From assembly GCF_018991925.1 (NCBI RefSeq), contig NW_024737042.1, positions 16,716,102 through 16,780,101 on the forward strand: a DNA stretch of 64,000 nucleotides, in the 5' to 3' direction. The translations under genes were made by a program, and so were the position numbers. Origin of the DNA: Homarus americanus (taxonomy: Eukaryota > Arthropoda > Malacostraca > Decapoda > Nephropidae). The notes beneath the pieces are model-generated. The model ran no database searches. It saw nothing but the letters and a program-made list of their open reading frames with translations, and was not told where the DNA came from. Below are positions 1-10,850 of the stretch, piece by piece. Each line of letters opens with the position of its first letter. The stretch's first letter is position 1.

Positions 1-23
1 TGCTACCGAAGGAGGCACTGACT

Positions 24-509
24 TTGCTTTCATTTGACCCCAGGGAAGCTGTAGAGATCAAAAAGTTAGAAATGGAGCATGAGTTGACTTTGAAGGAAAG
101 AGAAGAAAGGGAAAGAGAGCGTGAAAGGCAGCATGAATTAGCGTTAGCACAGGTTAGCAGTAAAAGACAAGACTTACAGGTATTGTCTTTAGAATCTGAG
201 ACAAAATTGTTTGATGTGACAAAACATTTGAGACTTATGCCTGCTTTTGACGAGGAGCCAGAAGAGTTTTTCATGCAGTTTGAGAAAATTGCAAAGTCTT
301 CACAGTGGCCTGAAGAGTTGTGGATTGTTATGATTCAAAGTGTGCTCACTGGGTCAGCTCGTTCAGCATTTCTGTCTTTGTCAAGTGAAGTTTGTCGTAG
401 TTATAAGTTAGTGAAAGAAGAAATTCTTAAGGCATATGAACTCATTCCTGAAACATATAGAGTGAAATTTATGACTATGAGAAAGACTGATGTATACTCG
501 TATATATAA
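24..509 (+). pseudogene. gag capsid region of the Gmr1-like element
   Basis: The frame begins with a strongly charged, Glu/Arg-rich helical stretch (about residues 15-50, likely coiled coil). A capsid-like part follows with F-x-E-x-P-E-E-F-F and W-P-E-E-L-W patterns, resembling the SCAN-like gag domain of metazoan Gypsy elements. Capsid proteins of this class assemble the virus-like particle that packages element RNA in the cytoplasm. The frame stops at 507-509; the sequence to 712 still looks gag-like in other frames, so at least one frameshift separates it from the zinc knuckle part. The true start may lie before position 1. Confidence 0.65.
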
Positions 510-711
510 TTTGTTTATTCATTGAGTAAAATGTGTGGAAGGTGGATAAAGTCTAGCAAGGTAGAAACTTTTGAGGAACTTGTTCAGTTGGTGATTATAG
601 AACAGTTCAAAAGAGCCACTCCAGGAGATATACAATTGTACTTAGGAGAGAGATATTAGTAATGTTCATAAAGCTGCTGCATTAGCTGATAGCTATGCCC
701 TTACTCACAAA

Positions 712-1056
712 ATGCATCCTGTTAAATCTCAAAATAATTCAGGTGGAAAGGGTTTTGTAACCAAGGAAAAGGGTGGTAGGCAGAATTGTAGTGCTACTTC
801 TTCTAGTAAAGTAAATTTTCGTGGAAACTCAGGTGAGCTTTCCAAGACCTATGCCAAGACTAAAGCATTTGTCTGTTTTTACTGTAAGAAACCAGGTCAT
901 GTGATTGCGAATTGCCCTAAATTGGAAGCAAAGACGGAAGAGCCAGTGCTCTCATTCGAACCTCTGGAGAAGTTTGACAAAACTTTAGTGAGAAATCGCC
1001 CAAAGGAGGATTCTTTTGAACCTTTCATGTTTGATGGTTCAGTTGCAGTTGAATAA
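712..1056 (+). pseudogene. gag nucleocapsid with CCHC zinc knuckle
   Basis: Positions 873-915 encode CFYCKKPGHVIANC, a complete C-x2-C-x4-H-x4-C zinc knuckle, the RNA-binding nucleocapsid motif of retroelement gag. It is preceded by a basic, Ser/Asn-rich stretch. The frame closes with TAA at 1054-1056, but the same frame continues directly into the protease, so the stop is either a decay mutation or the old gag/pol boundary. Confidence 0.8.
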
Positions 1057-1824
1057 TCAGATGATCAGTACCCTGCGAAGATTTCGCGTGACACTGGTGC
1101 TTCCCACAGTATTCTGTTGAAAGGATCTGTTCCCTGCGTGGAAGATTCCCATACTGGAGAGCATTTGGTGCTTAAGGGTGTCGGTGGAGTGATCACTGTT
1201 CCTTTGTGTAGGGTGTTTTTAAGAACTCCACTTGTGACTGGTTGGGTGACTATTGGTGTTCAAGATTCTCTTCCTGTGACAGGGGTTACTTTTGTGCTGG
1301 GTAATGATATTGCAGGAGCCAGCGTGGTGCCAGATCCTGTGGTATCTTCGACTCCTACAGAGGATAATAATACTGGTTTAATTGAAGAAGAATACCCTGA
1401 TTTATTTCATTTATGTGCAGTTACAAGGAGCCAGACTCTTCGGAATAAGGTACAGACCGTTCCTTCAGTTGACCGTAAGCTCTGTATTGCTGATAGTAGT
1501 GCACCTGGCAATGATGAAAATGATTTAGGTATTGAGAATCTGTTTGACAGTCAGGATGATTCATTTGATAGTGACGTTGGTGGGAGAGATGTGAGTGAAG
1601 CTAAAGATTCAGTTAACATTCATTCCCCAAAATCTGAAGCTGATCTCTCTTCTGGTGACAACATTACCATTCAGAAAGTACCTGTCACTAGGGAAAAACT
1701 GATAGATAATCAGCAGAGTGACTCCGAATTAGCTGAACTATGTAGGAAGGCTGTGGATATTGAAGAAGCGGCTCGCTTGCCTGTTTGTTACTACATGGAT
1801 TCAGGGTTACTTATTTACTTATGA
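1057..1824 (+). pseudogene. aspartic protease and protease-integrase linker (pol part 1)
   Basis: Codons from 1090 read DTGAS, the catalytic motif of a retroviral-type aspartic protease, which would cleave the gag-pol polyprotein. A second typical stretch, VLGNDIAG, lies near 1300. An acidic, low-similarity linker of roughly 140 residues follows, and near 1690-1800 a sequence similar to the region ahead of integrase in Gmr1-like elements appears. The frame ends at 1822-1824, but translation continues in another frame from about 1785, showing a frameshift around 1800. Confidence 0.75.
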
Positions 1825-2906
1825 GGAAGTTCAGATCTGTATCTGATCCTGCTGATGAGTGGAATGTTGTGCATCAGGTTGTGATTCACCAGATGTCACA
1901 GGGGAGAAATCTTGAAATTAGCACACGACTTTTGGGAGGACATTTAGGAATTAGGAAAACATACAAGAAGATTTTGTAGCATTTTTACTGGCCTGGAATG
2001 AAGGGTGATGTTGCCAGATACTGTAGAACTTGCCATGAATGTCAAATGGCTGGTAAACCGAATCAGGTCATAAAACCTGCTCCCCTAAAACCCATTCCTG
2101 TGGTAGATGAGCCATTTAGCAGGGTTAAAATTGATTGTGTAGGTCCTCTCCCAAAAACTCGATGTGGCCACCAATATTTGTTAACAATCATGTGTACTAC
2201 CACCAGGTACCCAGAGGCTATACCATTGCGAAACATCAAAGAAAAGAGTGTGGTAAAGGCTCTGACTAACTTCTTCACTAAATATGGCATTCCCAGAGTT
2301 GTAAAGTCGGATCAGGGTACTAATTTCACTTCTTTTCTTTTCCAGCAGGTGATGAATGAATTGGGTATTAAGCAATTCTTAGCTTCTGCGTACCACCCTC
2401 AAACCCAAGGTGTCCTAGAGAGGTTCCACCAGACTTTTAAATCTATGCTTAGGAAATACTGTATGGAGTCTGATAAGGATTGGGATGAAGGAGTACCACT
2501 TATGTTGTTTGCCATAAGAGAGAGTCCCCAAGATTCCCTAGGATTCAGTCCCTTTGAAATGATTTTTGGTCATGCTGTAAGAGGTCCTATGACTGTGTTG
2601 AAGGAAAGTTGGATAAGTAATCAGATAAAAGTCCCTTTGTCAGTGTATGTAGAGAAGTTTAAAGAGAAACTGAAGAGAGTAGGTGAGATTGCTCGTGAAA
2701 ATCTGTCAGAAGTACAGGAGAAAATGAAAAAGCAATATGATGAGCACTGTCAAGCTAGAGAATTTAAGCCTGGAGAAAGGGTTTTAGCACGTATACCCCT
2801 GTATAGAAATCCCCTTCAAGCTAAATATGAGGGTTCATTCACTATAATTAAGAAATTAAATGACCTCAACTATGTCATAGCGACTCCAGACAAGAGAAAA
2901 TTGTAG
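1785..2906 (+). pseudogene. integrase (HHCC zinc finger, DDE core, C-terminal domain)
   Basis: The HHCC zinc-binding part is visible: GHLGI at about 1940, HFYWPG at about 1980, then CRTCHEC at about 2030. The catalytic core has Asp codons at 2133 (KIDCVGP) and 2310 (KSDQGTNF) and a Glu codon at 2418 (VLERFHQ), so the D,D-35-E triad is intact. This enzyme would insert the element cDNA into chromosomes. A TAG at 1977-1979 splits the zinc finger and another TAG at 2904 separates the last residues from the downstream IHINRLKPYF motif, which is still in frame. Its position upstream of RT is the notable feature. Confidence 0.9.
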
Positions 2907-2909
2907 AGT

Positions 2910-3902
2910 TTGATTCATATCAACAGGTTGAAACCGTATTTTGGTAGCAGTGAAGTGGTTTGTTCGGTAACAGGAGAGGAGGTGGTCCCAGACACTGATT
3001 TCCAAGTGGATATCCCCATAAAAATCTGTTATTACAGTATATTGTGTGACCCTGCCTCTAAGGTATCCCATCTTTCACAACAGCAGTCTCAGGATGTGGT
3101 GCAACTGCTGCAGGAGTTCAAGCCACTCTTCGACGATGTGCCACGCCAGTGTTCTCTGCTGGAGCACGACCTAGTACTGCTGCCTGGCACATCTCCCATC
3201 AAGCAAGCACCCTTCCGAATGAGCCCTGATAAGCGGGAGAAGCTGAAGCAGGAGGTGGAGTATCTGCTGGAACATGACCTAGTGGAGAGGAACAGTAGTG
3301 CATGGGCGTCACCCTGTGTGCCGGTGCCTAAACCCGACGGAAGTGTCCGCATGTGTACTGACTACAGGAAGGTCAACCTGGTGACACGTGCTGATGCATA
3401 GCCATTGCCACGCATCGACGACATCATCGATAGTGTGGGTCAAGCATCATTTGTCACCAAGCTGGATCTTCTCAAAGGCTACTACCAAATCAAACTCTCG
3501 GAAGAAGCAAAGCAGGTTTCAGCTTTTGTCACTGCGGAGGGGCTGTGGCAATGCAAAGTTATGCCCTTCGGCCTCAAAGGAGCACCAGCAACATTTCAGC
3601 GAGTGATGCATATAGTAACATCAGGCCTGCCTGGAGTGTACGCCTATCTAGAAGATCTGGTCGTCGTCGGTGACACATGGGGACAACATATTGGCCGACT
3701 CCGTGAACTCTTCAATCGTCTAGCAGAGTTCAACTTCACCGTAAACCTACCCAAGAGTGAATTCGGACATGCCACCTTAAGCTTCCTTGGTCATGTCATT
3801 GGACAAGGGAAAATTGATCCAATTGATGCCAAGGTTGCCGATATTCTCAGTACTGCCGCCTGGGAAGATTTTGGAAGCCATATAGCATTACGAAAATTGT
3901 GA
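2910..3902 (+). pseudogene. reverse transcriptase of the Gmr1-like element, with a defective active site
   Basis: The frame opens with IHINRLKPYF, the end of the integrase tail, then a spacer. RT blocks follow: PFRMSPDKRE (about 3200), PVPKPDGSVRMCTDYRKVN (about 3325), KLDLLKGYYQI (about 3460), MPFGLKGAPATFQR (about 3560) and YLED at 3645-3656. The family active site is YLDD or a close variant, so Asp to Glu at the first catalytic position predicts loss of activity. TAG at 3399-3401 interrupts the fingers region. Recognisable similarity ends near 3850; the last 15 or so codons look unrelated. Confidence 0.9.
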
Positions 3903-4035
3903 CCAAGTCCCAGGTTTCTGCCTCATTTACACACAATTGCAGGGTCTCAATTGTCTCTCTTACTATTGACAACACAACATACATAACCTTTCTCACTCTT
4001 GATCTGTTCTATTCTTTTTATTCTTTTTTTCTCCT

Positions 4036-5229
4036 ATGATATCAGTTGACAATAATATTAAAGCAAGGCCTTCTCGGATGGGTCCCAGTGGTCGGGAATG
4101 TTGTGGACCTCAGGGCCGACCTGATCATCATCAAACTACTGGGGCCTCAACTGACGTCACCGCGATAGCTGGAGGATCGTTTATTTTCACACTTCATTTT
4201 TCCAACTTTCGCGGCCTGAGATCCAATTTTTCTTCTGTGGAGCACCATCTATTAACCTCTTCCCCCGACCTCTTACTACTATCTGAACTTCAACTGACCA
4301 AAGCAGCTTCACCCAAACCTTTTCAAGTCTCAAACTACAACCTTTATACCTCTTTCCGTTCCGAGGGAGGTGTATGCGCCTACTGCAACACACGTACACC
4401 TATAGCTCGACTAACGGATCTTGAATCGTCTCTTTGTGATGTTATCTGTCTCAAAATATCTATACCAACAATGACTATTTTTCTTTGCTTCCTATATTGT
4501 TCTCCCAACTCTACCAACAATTTAGAACTTTTCGACTATCTCACTTCTTGCCATGAGCCGTTGCAATTCACACACCCCAACACCGAGATCGTCTACCTAG
4601 GGGACTTCAATGTACATCACAGAGAGTGGCTTGGCTCTGCAAGGGATAACCCAGGTGGAGATGAGGCAATCTCTTTTTCCTTACTTAATGATCTGGAAAA
4701 AATAATCAAACACCCTACACGTGTTCCAGATCGACATGATCAACTTAATTACATTCTTGATCTTTGTTTTACCTCTAACCCCTCACACTATTCATACTCA
4801 ATTTCTGCCCCCTTACGGTCTTCTGAACACAATCTTATTTCTATTAAATCAAACTGGACACGACCACCTCCTCCACTCCCCTCTAAACGCCAACTATGGC
4901 AATATCGGAGGGCAAACTGGCAATCCTTGCGAGAATTCTTCTCTGACTTTCCTTGGGATGAATGTTGCCTTTCCACTCGGGGCACCTCGGTATGTGCTGA
5001 CAGCATTGCTGGGGTTATACAGGGTGGTATGAGTGCATTTATCCCACCTTCTACCAAAACTTTCACTTTACAGTCATGGTTTGATCGCTCCTGTTCTCTT
5101 GCATGTAGGGAGAGAGATAGGGCGTATCAAGCTATGAAACTATCTCCATCTCCTCTTACCATCTATTCTTTAACTACTTTTAGAAATCGTTGTAAGGCTA
5201 TTCTTAGTAGGGCCAAGCGGAATTTATAA
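4036..5229 (+). pseudogene. endonuclease domain of non-LTR element ORF2
   Basis: The frame of about 397 codons includes FSNFRGLRSN near residue 58, a QLT position where functional family members have an E-T/E-S catalytic step, GDFNVHHREW near residue 190 and SSEHNLIS near residue 265. The last motif is normally S-D-H; here Asp is Glu, which probably inactivates the nuclease. The enzyme would nick chromosomal DNA to prime reverse transcription. The frame ends at 5227-5229 in the EN-RT linker. Confidence 0.8.
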
Positions 5230-5499
5230 AGAGAAAGACCGCTGACCTGACTAACTCTTCTTCTAGTAAATCCTTCTGGTCCTTAACCAAAACATCTGTA
5301 ATAACTTCTGCACTCCCTCTTTTCCTCCTCTCTTCCGACCTGATAACTCTATTGCCAACTCTCCCCCTGATAAAGCCAATCTCTTTGGCACCTTATTCTC
5401 CTCTAACTCCACCTTAGACGATTCCAACTCTATCCCTCCTATTCCTGCTCCTCCTACTGAACCTATGCACTTTCCTATAATCTCGACTCGTAGGTTTGC

Positions 5500-6790
5500 T
5501 GATGTGTTATCCACGTTGGATGTGAGTAAGGCGCATGGGCCGGACGGGAATACCTCCTCGTATTCTGAGGGAGTGTGCTGAAATTCTAACCCCTGTGCTT
5601 GCTCGCCCCTTTCGCCTTTGTCTAAAAACTCAACCTTTTCCTTCTTCTTGGAAGCATGCCTTGGTTCAGCCCATCCCGAAGAAGGGTGACCATTCCAATC
5701 CCTCTATCTATCGCCCCATTGCCCCAACTTCATCCCTTTCCAAGATTTTCGAAACTATCTTAATCTCTCATTTTCTCCGTCACCTTGAACGCCTTTCTCT
5801 TTTGTCGGATCACCAGTATGGCTTTCGCCAGGCGAGATCGACTGGTCATCTGCTCTCCTACTGCACCCATCTTCGGCCATCTTTTCTTAAGGATTATGGG
5901 GAAATTTTCGTCTTGGCCCTCGACATGCCCAAAGCATTTGACAGGGTATGGCACAAGTCTTTGCTTTCTAAACTTCCCTCTTATGGTTTCTCTTCCCCAT
6001 TATATTCTCTAATTCCTAGCCTCCTTGCGAACTGATCCATGGCAGTTGTTGTCGAGGGATCTCTCTCTCTCTCTTTTTCTCTACCAATAGTGGTGTCCCA
6101 CAGGGCTCTGTTCTTTCACCTACTCCCTTCCTGCTTTTTATCAATGATTTACTTCACAATACGAGTAATTCTATCCATTTTTACGCTGATGATTCTACTC
6201 TTCACTCTTATTCACATTTTTCCCTTCCCCCTAATTCTCAAACTAGATCTGTTTCTAGAGCTAATATCAATTTATCTATCAATGCGGATCTGTGCAGCAT
6301 CTCAGAATGGGGAGGTAGAAACTTGGTTAAATTATATAGTAATAAAACACAGTATTTACCAATTATACTTTCCAAATAAGATGATCTCCCACCAATCACA
6401 TATCAAGACGCAATCATTCTGCCAAATTCTAAAATAGATATGCTTGGTCTCACCATTTCCTCTAATGTGTCATAGAAGCCACACATCCACAACATTGCTA
6501 AAGCTTCCTCCCGAAAACTGGGAATGCTGTACAGATGCCGTAGCTACTTCACTCCTGAGCAGTTGTTTCAAGTTTATAAGGGATTCACTCGTCCTAACTC
6601 GGAGTACTGCTCTCATATCTGGGGTGGCTCTTCTTCTGTCCATCTGTTAGATAGAGTGGAATCAAAGGCCTTTCGTCAAATTAACTCTCCTCCTTTAGTT
6701 GATAATCTCCCTTCCCTTTCTCTTCGCCGCAATATTGCTTCACTCTCTCTCTTTTACAGGTACTTTAACGGGCAATGTTAGGTGGATTTG
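5500..6790 (+). pseudogene. reverse transcriptase and C-terminal region of non-LTR element ORF2
   Basis: RT blocks are spread over several frames: IPPRILRECAE (5545), WKHALVQPIPKKGD (5655), YRPIAPTSSLSKIFE (5710), QYGFRQARSTGHLLS (5815), LALDMPKAFDRVWH (5915), then [12 protein letters not shown] sequence near 6090 and YADD at 6182-6193. A C-terminal piece with LYRCRSYFTPEQL and LFYRYFNGQC lies at 6524-6780. The YADD catalytic motif is intact, but at least five frameshifts or stops separate the blocks. Confidence 0.8.
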
Positions 6791-7045
6791 GCATCCTGTG
6801 GCTGTCGGTCACACTAGAATAACCCGCTATAGTACATCCTTCTTTCCCCACACAGCCAAGCTATGAAATGTTCTGCCTTCTTCTGTGTTTTCATACTCAT
6901 ACAATCTGTCTCACACCAAAAAGTTGGTTTTCCGGTCTTCGTGGTGTAGATTAATATAATCTTTTTCTTTTCTATTTGTAATTTCTTTTTACTCATATTT
7001 TTTCGCCGATGACCTGTGCCCGGGTGGACTATTCCCCGTAAAAAA

Positions 7046-7620
7046 ATATGTAAATTTTTGCCAAATATGAATAACTATTTGTTTTTACTGCTAGAACGTA
7101 ATCGAAATTAATTCGTATACGGTAATTTCTGTTCTGTTTCATTTAAGACGCTGTTTTCCCATCGTTGGATCTAAGTTATACGTAAAATTGGTTAGATTAG
7201 GCTGAAGAGGACCGCAGGCTACAGTCGAAATATACAGTGTTCTCGTGTTTTGTTTTTATCCTATAGTAGGATTTTAGTGTTAAGACATAAGTTATATTAC
7301 TGTATATAATTTCTTCTACATATATATTGAACTTTATGTTTAGTGTTTGGAACAACAATGATGATCAAGTATTTAAAAACAGTGAAAATCACAGTTTAAT
7401 TTTCAATAAATTTTTTAGATACACCATCAACAACAGCAAAACAAGATAAAGAAATGTGGATTTAACAAGATATACGATTCTTAATCTGGAAACTGTAAAT
7501 CCTCAGACTCTTAGTCAAGACTCAGGGGAGTGCTTGGCTCGGACAATAACGCTGGGGTGTACGTGAGTGGGTGTGTCGGTGTGCCCCTCATTGTCTTGGG
7601 AACCTCTCTTAGGCCGCACG
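7046..7620 (+). promoter_or_regulatory. region upstream of the transporter start codon; possible 5' UTR splice acceptor
   Basis: AT-rich sequence with no coding signal leads to a more GC-balanced stretch from about 7500. An in-frame TGA at 7564-7566 closes the reading frame upstream of the ATG at 7621. A pyrimidine-rich CCTCTCTTAG ending at about 7612 sits just ahead of the ATG and could be the acceptor of a 5' UTR intron. I see no clear TATA box, so promoter placement is unresolved. Confidence 0.3.
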
Positions 7621-7777
7621 ATGGAGAAACCCACCCAACCCTCTACCAAGGGTGAAAGGATGGATGGCATAACCGACTTCTCTGCTAATGGGGATGTTGG
7701 CAGCGCGGGAGTGCTGGGCCACGCTAAGAAACTCTGTGTCAACAAACTAGGACACACCATGGTTCCTCGACCAGAAG
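7621..7777 (+). CDS. MFSD4-like (NaGLT1-type) transporter, coding exon 1
   Basis: ATG at 7621 is in a good context (A at -3, G at +4) and follows an in-frame TGA at 7564. The exon encodes 52 residues, hydrophilic and rich in Lys, Gly and Ser, ending MVPRPE plus one base. It closes at a strong donor, AAG|GTGAGT, at 7777/7778, leaving phase 1. A one-base overhang joined to exon 2 gives Gly-Gly-Thr and keeps the frame open. The peptide is the predicted cytosolic N-terminal tail and has no recognisable domain of its own; assignment rests on exons 2 and 3. Confidence 0.75.
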
Positions 7778-8601
7778 GTGAGTACTCAACCTATACGATC
7801 ACCAGTAATATGTTCTACATGAATGTAGTGATTAAAAGTTTATTCTAGTAGGACTTTGTATACATTTGTCACGTAAATATGAATATTACAGTTTACCAAG
7901 ACGATGCAGTATAGAATAATGCATCTCAGCCAGTATGATTGAAATACTCCTAATGAATAGTCTATAGACATCTTTTTGTCATGATTATGGAGGTGTAATA
8001 CAGCTCTAGTGTTATATGATACAATGATAATACCAGCAAAAACGTAACCTAAGGCTATCAGTATAAGATAGTCGCTGGAAGAACTCTTTGAAGCAAATAA
8101 CTTTTATGATAGTCTTTGAAAAAAATAATGTTCATCAAGAAATGGTCCTCAACTGCGGGCAGGAGAGCTGGTCGTCATGAGCAAAGTAAGAGTTTTCACA
8201 AAGAGAGAGAGCCAATCAGACTGGATTGGTGTTCATAGAGATGTCAGACGGAGCTCCAATGACGTTTTAAAAATAAAGTAGCTAAAAATGATTCAACTCC
8301 AATGATATGAGTAGTACTACGTCCTGGATTCTTAAAAGATGCAATTATATATAGGGTAATGTTCAAAGTTAATCTCCATCCAGGAAAAAAAAATCCTAAA
8401 AATAGTTGACGGACGAGTCAAGGGTAATCAGGGTATGTGCTATGCTTGAACAGTTTGTGTTTGGGGTAAGATATCAGATTTTTTCGATTATTTAACATGA
8501 TAATGGCCTAATGGAGGTACTGAAGGCATGACGGTGTGTCCTCTTAATGGTAAAATAATTGGAAAATGACTTACGGCTTGCCTCGAATAGAATGGATAAG
8601 G
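7778..8601. other. start of intron 1, no recognised feature
   Basis: AT-rich intronic DNA on both strands; no open coding frame, tandem repeat or transposon motif stands out. Confidence 0.5.
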
Positions 8602-8758
8602 TACACTCGCTCCAAAACGTATCTTTACGATTTTGAGTTAGACAATATGACACAATAGATGAAAGATTTTGACAACCCTACCGAGACAATAGGAGTCGAG
8701 GTATTCATTTTGAAATCCATTGGACCCCTCCGTAAAGATACTTTTTGGAGAGAGTGTA
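8602..8758. mobile_element. MITE-like element with 28-bp terminal inverted repeats, copy 1
   Basis: The left end TACACTCGCTCCAAAACG and the reverse complement of the right end TACACTCTCTCCAAAAAG continue matching through GTATCTTTACG, giving about 28 bp with 2 mismatches. Both ends begin and end in TA, as expected for Tc1/mariner-type insertion into TA. The 157-bp interior has no coding capacity, so this would be a non-autonomous element. A second copy lies at 42551-42679. Confidence 0.7.
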
Positions 8759-8799
8759 CATGAATAAAGAGAGTAATGGCGGGCTAGTGGATGCCCTAC

Positions 8800-10030
8800 A
8801 TATAAAATGTTCAAACTTGTGTATGGAATAAAAGGTGTGAAGGGAAGGAAGATCCATGGACAAGAAGTTTGTGGAATGAAAGAGGCGAAAGATGATAAAA
8901 TTTCGACTGAATAAAGGTTAGATGAATTAAGGGAGCCATGAAAAAGAATGACTCGTACAGGTATTATGATTGGGCTTGGAAGAAGGAGGGATAATTGACT
9001 GGATTTCAGTAATGCATTTTACAACGTTAATAGTTATAGAAAAGAGAAAGTGAAGAGACAGACCATTTGAAATGAAGAGGCGGGTTAACGAGTAAGTGAG
9101 AGACAGGTTGTGAACTATGACTTGTTTAATAATGTTAAAGAGGACTGCGGTGTGCCACTCCACACATTAGAATGGAAGTTTAAGTAAGTGCAGACATGAT
9201 CTTTGTAAAGTGTAATACTGTAGCTGTGTGGGAAACCTAGTATTGTGGAAGTATGCTTTGCAGTGTTAAAATATGATGATTCCAAGAGATGCCAGTGGTC
9301 ATTTTAAGACTAAGGAGAGGCTGATACAATAGGATATTAGTGAAAGAGAGTGGAAGCTGGAAAAGTGAGACAGCGAGAACTTGTGTTTTGGTACTAATGA
9401 ATGTAATTAGGTCGCTTTGGTCTCATTGAACTATGCATTGAAAATATTTGTTCAATACATTTTCAGCGACACATTGCAAGGCTTGGTTGAAATTGAGTTA
9501 GTACAATCGACAAAGAATTAATTGTTACTGGAGAGAATGGAGAAGTTATCAAGATGTAATACTAACAATATAGGAGCAGGAACTAAGCCTTGAGGCATTC
9601 CAGCATCGGTGGAAAAATAATCTGTACAGATATGGCGATTGTGTAGATAAAGGGAAATCCAAGAAGTTAAAAAATCAGGGAAACCAAAAGTTGGAAGTGT
9701 GACAAGGAGAGCACACTTCTATAACTTATCGACTGCATTGCAGATAAAAAGTTCAACAATGTTAAGTTAACAAAGGTTAAGTTATGGTCGTATGGTAGCA
9801 AAGGAAACACAGGTCGGAGAGACAACTTTGCTCCAGAAAAAAAGTAAAATTAAAAAGCCATCATCAGCTGTTACGATGTACTAAATTAGACATTTGAAGA
9901 AGGATGTCCTTTTTACAGTTAGTGGAAAGAACTAGAGAGATGGAGAGAAGACGCCAGTTAGGGAGCGATAGAGATACTCCTGAGACAGCTTACTCGTAAG
10001 TTACAGCATAGGGCCTGCCTTACTCAGCAG
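8800..10030 (-). mobile_element. decayed non-LTR retrotransposon, RT and C-terminal part
   Basis: On the minus strand, 10020-9400 translates in pieces to YRSLTGVFSPSL, ILLQMSNLVHRNS, an F-x-N-A-V-D-K-L block (for the usual K-A-F-D-R-V-W), TFGFPDFLTSW and STDAGMPQGLVPAPIL, the RT block normally reading [12 protein letters not shown]. Further 3', about 9170-8800, a piece with NHNTCTSHSF fits the C-terminal end of the same LINE type as at 4030-7045. Many stops and substitutions show this copy is old. Confidence 0.6.
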
Positions 10031-10540
10031 TAAAACTGTTCCAGTGACAGACGATAAACAGAATTACCTGCTTCTCCTGCTAACTGGGTTGAAACCAGAT
10101 TTGACATTTGATTTATCCTTCTGGAAATTTTAAGGAGGCATTTATTATTTCGGCCCAATGCCACGTATGGGAACCACATGTTCTCAATTATATAACTAAG
10201 GCATTAAATAACTGTCTTTAGAGAAATTATATGATTTATAATAAATGTATGGTCCTTAAATGAAGTTTTAGCTAGAATCTGAGGAAGTGTGTGGGCGGTG
10301 AGTTTAGCTGCGTGACACCACACTGCCTGTGAGTATCCCCAAACCCGTCTGTACGTAAAGGGGATGTACCGCTTCGCCGCCGGGCCCTGCTGGGGTCACC
10401 AACACACCCACCAACCTGGAGTGATTTTTTTTACCCGAACTAGAAATTCTGCAGCGGAAAAAACAACAACAAGCAATTGAAAATCATAGTATCGCAACAA
10501 CACAAAACCTAGACTATCACGACGAGGATTAATTTGACCA
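10031..10540. other. no recognised feature
   Basis: Intronic DNA. A GC-richer stretch at 10280-10420 separates AT-rich flanks; I see no gene or repeat in it. Confidence 0.4.
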
Positions 10541-10850
10541 TATTAACGACCATTAACCTAACCTAACCTTGAATATCCTTAAGAACATTATCTTACCTAG
10601 TCTTATTCATCCATAAGAATATTAACCAAACCTAATTTAACCTAACTTAACCAAAACTCATCTGACTAACAGTAACCTAATTTAACCTTGACTAACCTGA
10701 CGATAATACTTGTCTTAGCCAAACGTCGGCTATCTTTACGATCATCAACTTAATCGAACCTTGACTATCCATACATCCATTATCTTAACCTAACTCAGAC
10801 TACCCTGACGACATTAACCTAACTTAACCTAGTCTAGATTGCCTTAATAA
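10541..10850. repeat. degenerate TAACC/TTAACC-rich region flanking the satellite
   Basis: The + strand repeatedly shows TTAACCTAACC and CTTAACC-like words in irregular order, interrupted by unique sequence. These are reverse complements of the GGTTAAG core used by the array that begins at 10851, so the array motif changes strand at its left border. The words also resemble the arthropod telomere repeat CCTAA, but no clean telomeric run exists. Confidence 0.5.

Larger units (their letters stand above)
1..3850 (+). mobile_element. Gmr1-like Ty3/Gypsy LTR retrotransposon, decayed, 5' end outside the window
   Basis: Domains read in order gag, CCHC zinc knuckle, aspartic protease, integrase, then reverse transcriptase. 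In ordinary Ty3/Gypsy elements the integrase is last. Integrase-before-RT with Gypsy-type sequences is the hallmark of the Gmr1 group, a known family, so I assign it there. The copy is dead: the gag frame breaks near 507, a stop follows the zinc knuckle (1054), the frame shifts near 1800, and TAG stops interrupt pol at 1977, 2904 and 3399. The RT active site reads YLED instead of YLDD. Recognisable RT ends near 3850 and no RNase H or 3' LTR follows, so the 3' end is truncated, with a non-LTR element starting about 180 bases later. Confidence 0.85.
4030..7045 (+). mobile_element. decayed non-LTR retrotransposon (jockey/I-like group)
   Basis: An apurinic-type endonuclease region (4160-5229) is followed by reverse transcriptase (about 5500-6300) and a C-terminal region (6470-6790), the standard ORF2 order of jockey/I-like LINEs. 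Stops and frameshifts are frequent after 5229. No ORF1 is seen upstream, so the copy is probably 5' truncated. The 3' end is not sharp; an A-rich stretch at 7039-7050 may be the tail. A second relic of the same type lies reversed at 8800-10030. Confidence 0.8.

Noticed and set aside
1977..3401. Three in-frame TAG codons in the Gmr1-like pol as programmed readthrough
   Set aside because: They fall inside the integrase zinc finger, before its C-terminal motif and inside RT, and the copy also has frameshifts and a damaged active site; decay explains them better.
7567..7620. Upstream GTG start extending exon 1 by 18 residues
   Set aside because: It begins with GTG, not ATG, directly after an in-frame TGA; the ATG at 7621 has a better context.
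10541..10850. Interstitial telomere (CCTAA)n
   Set aside because: Words are irregular and interrupted; no run of perfect pentamers.
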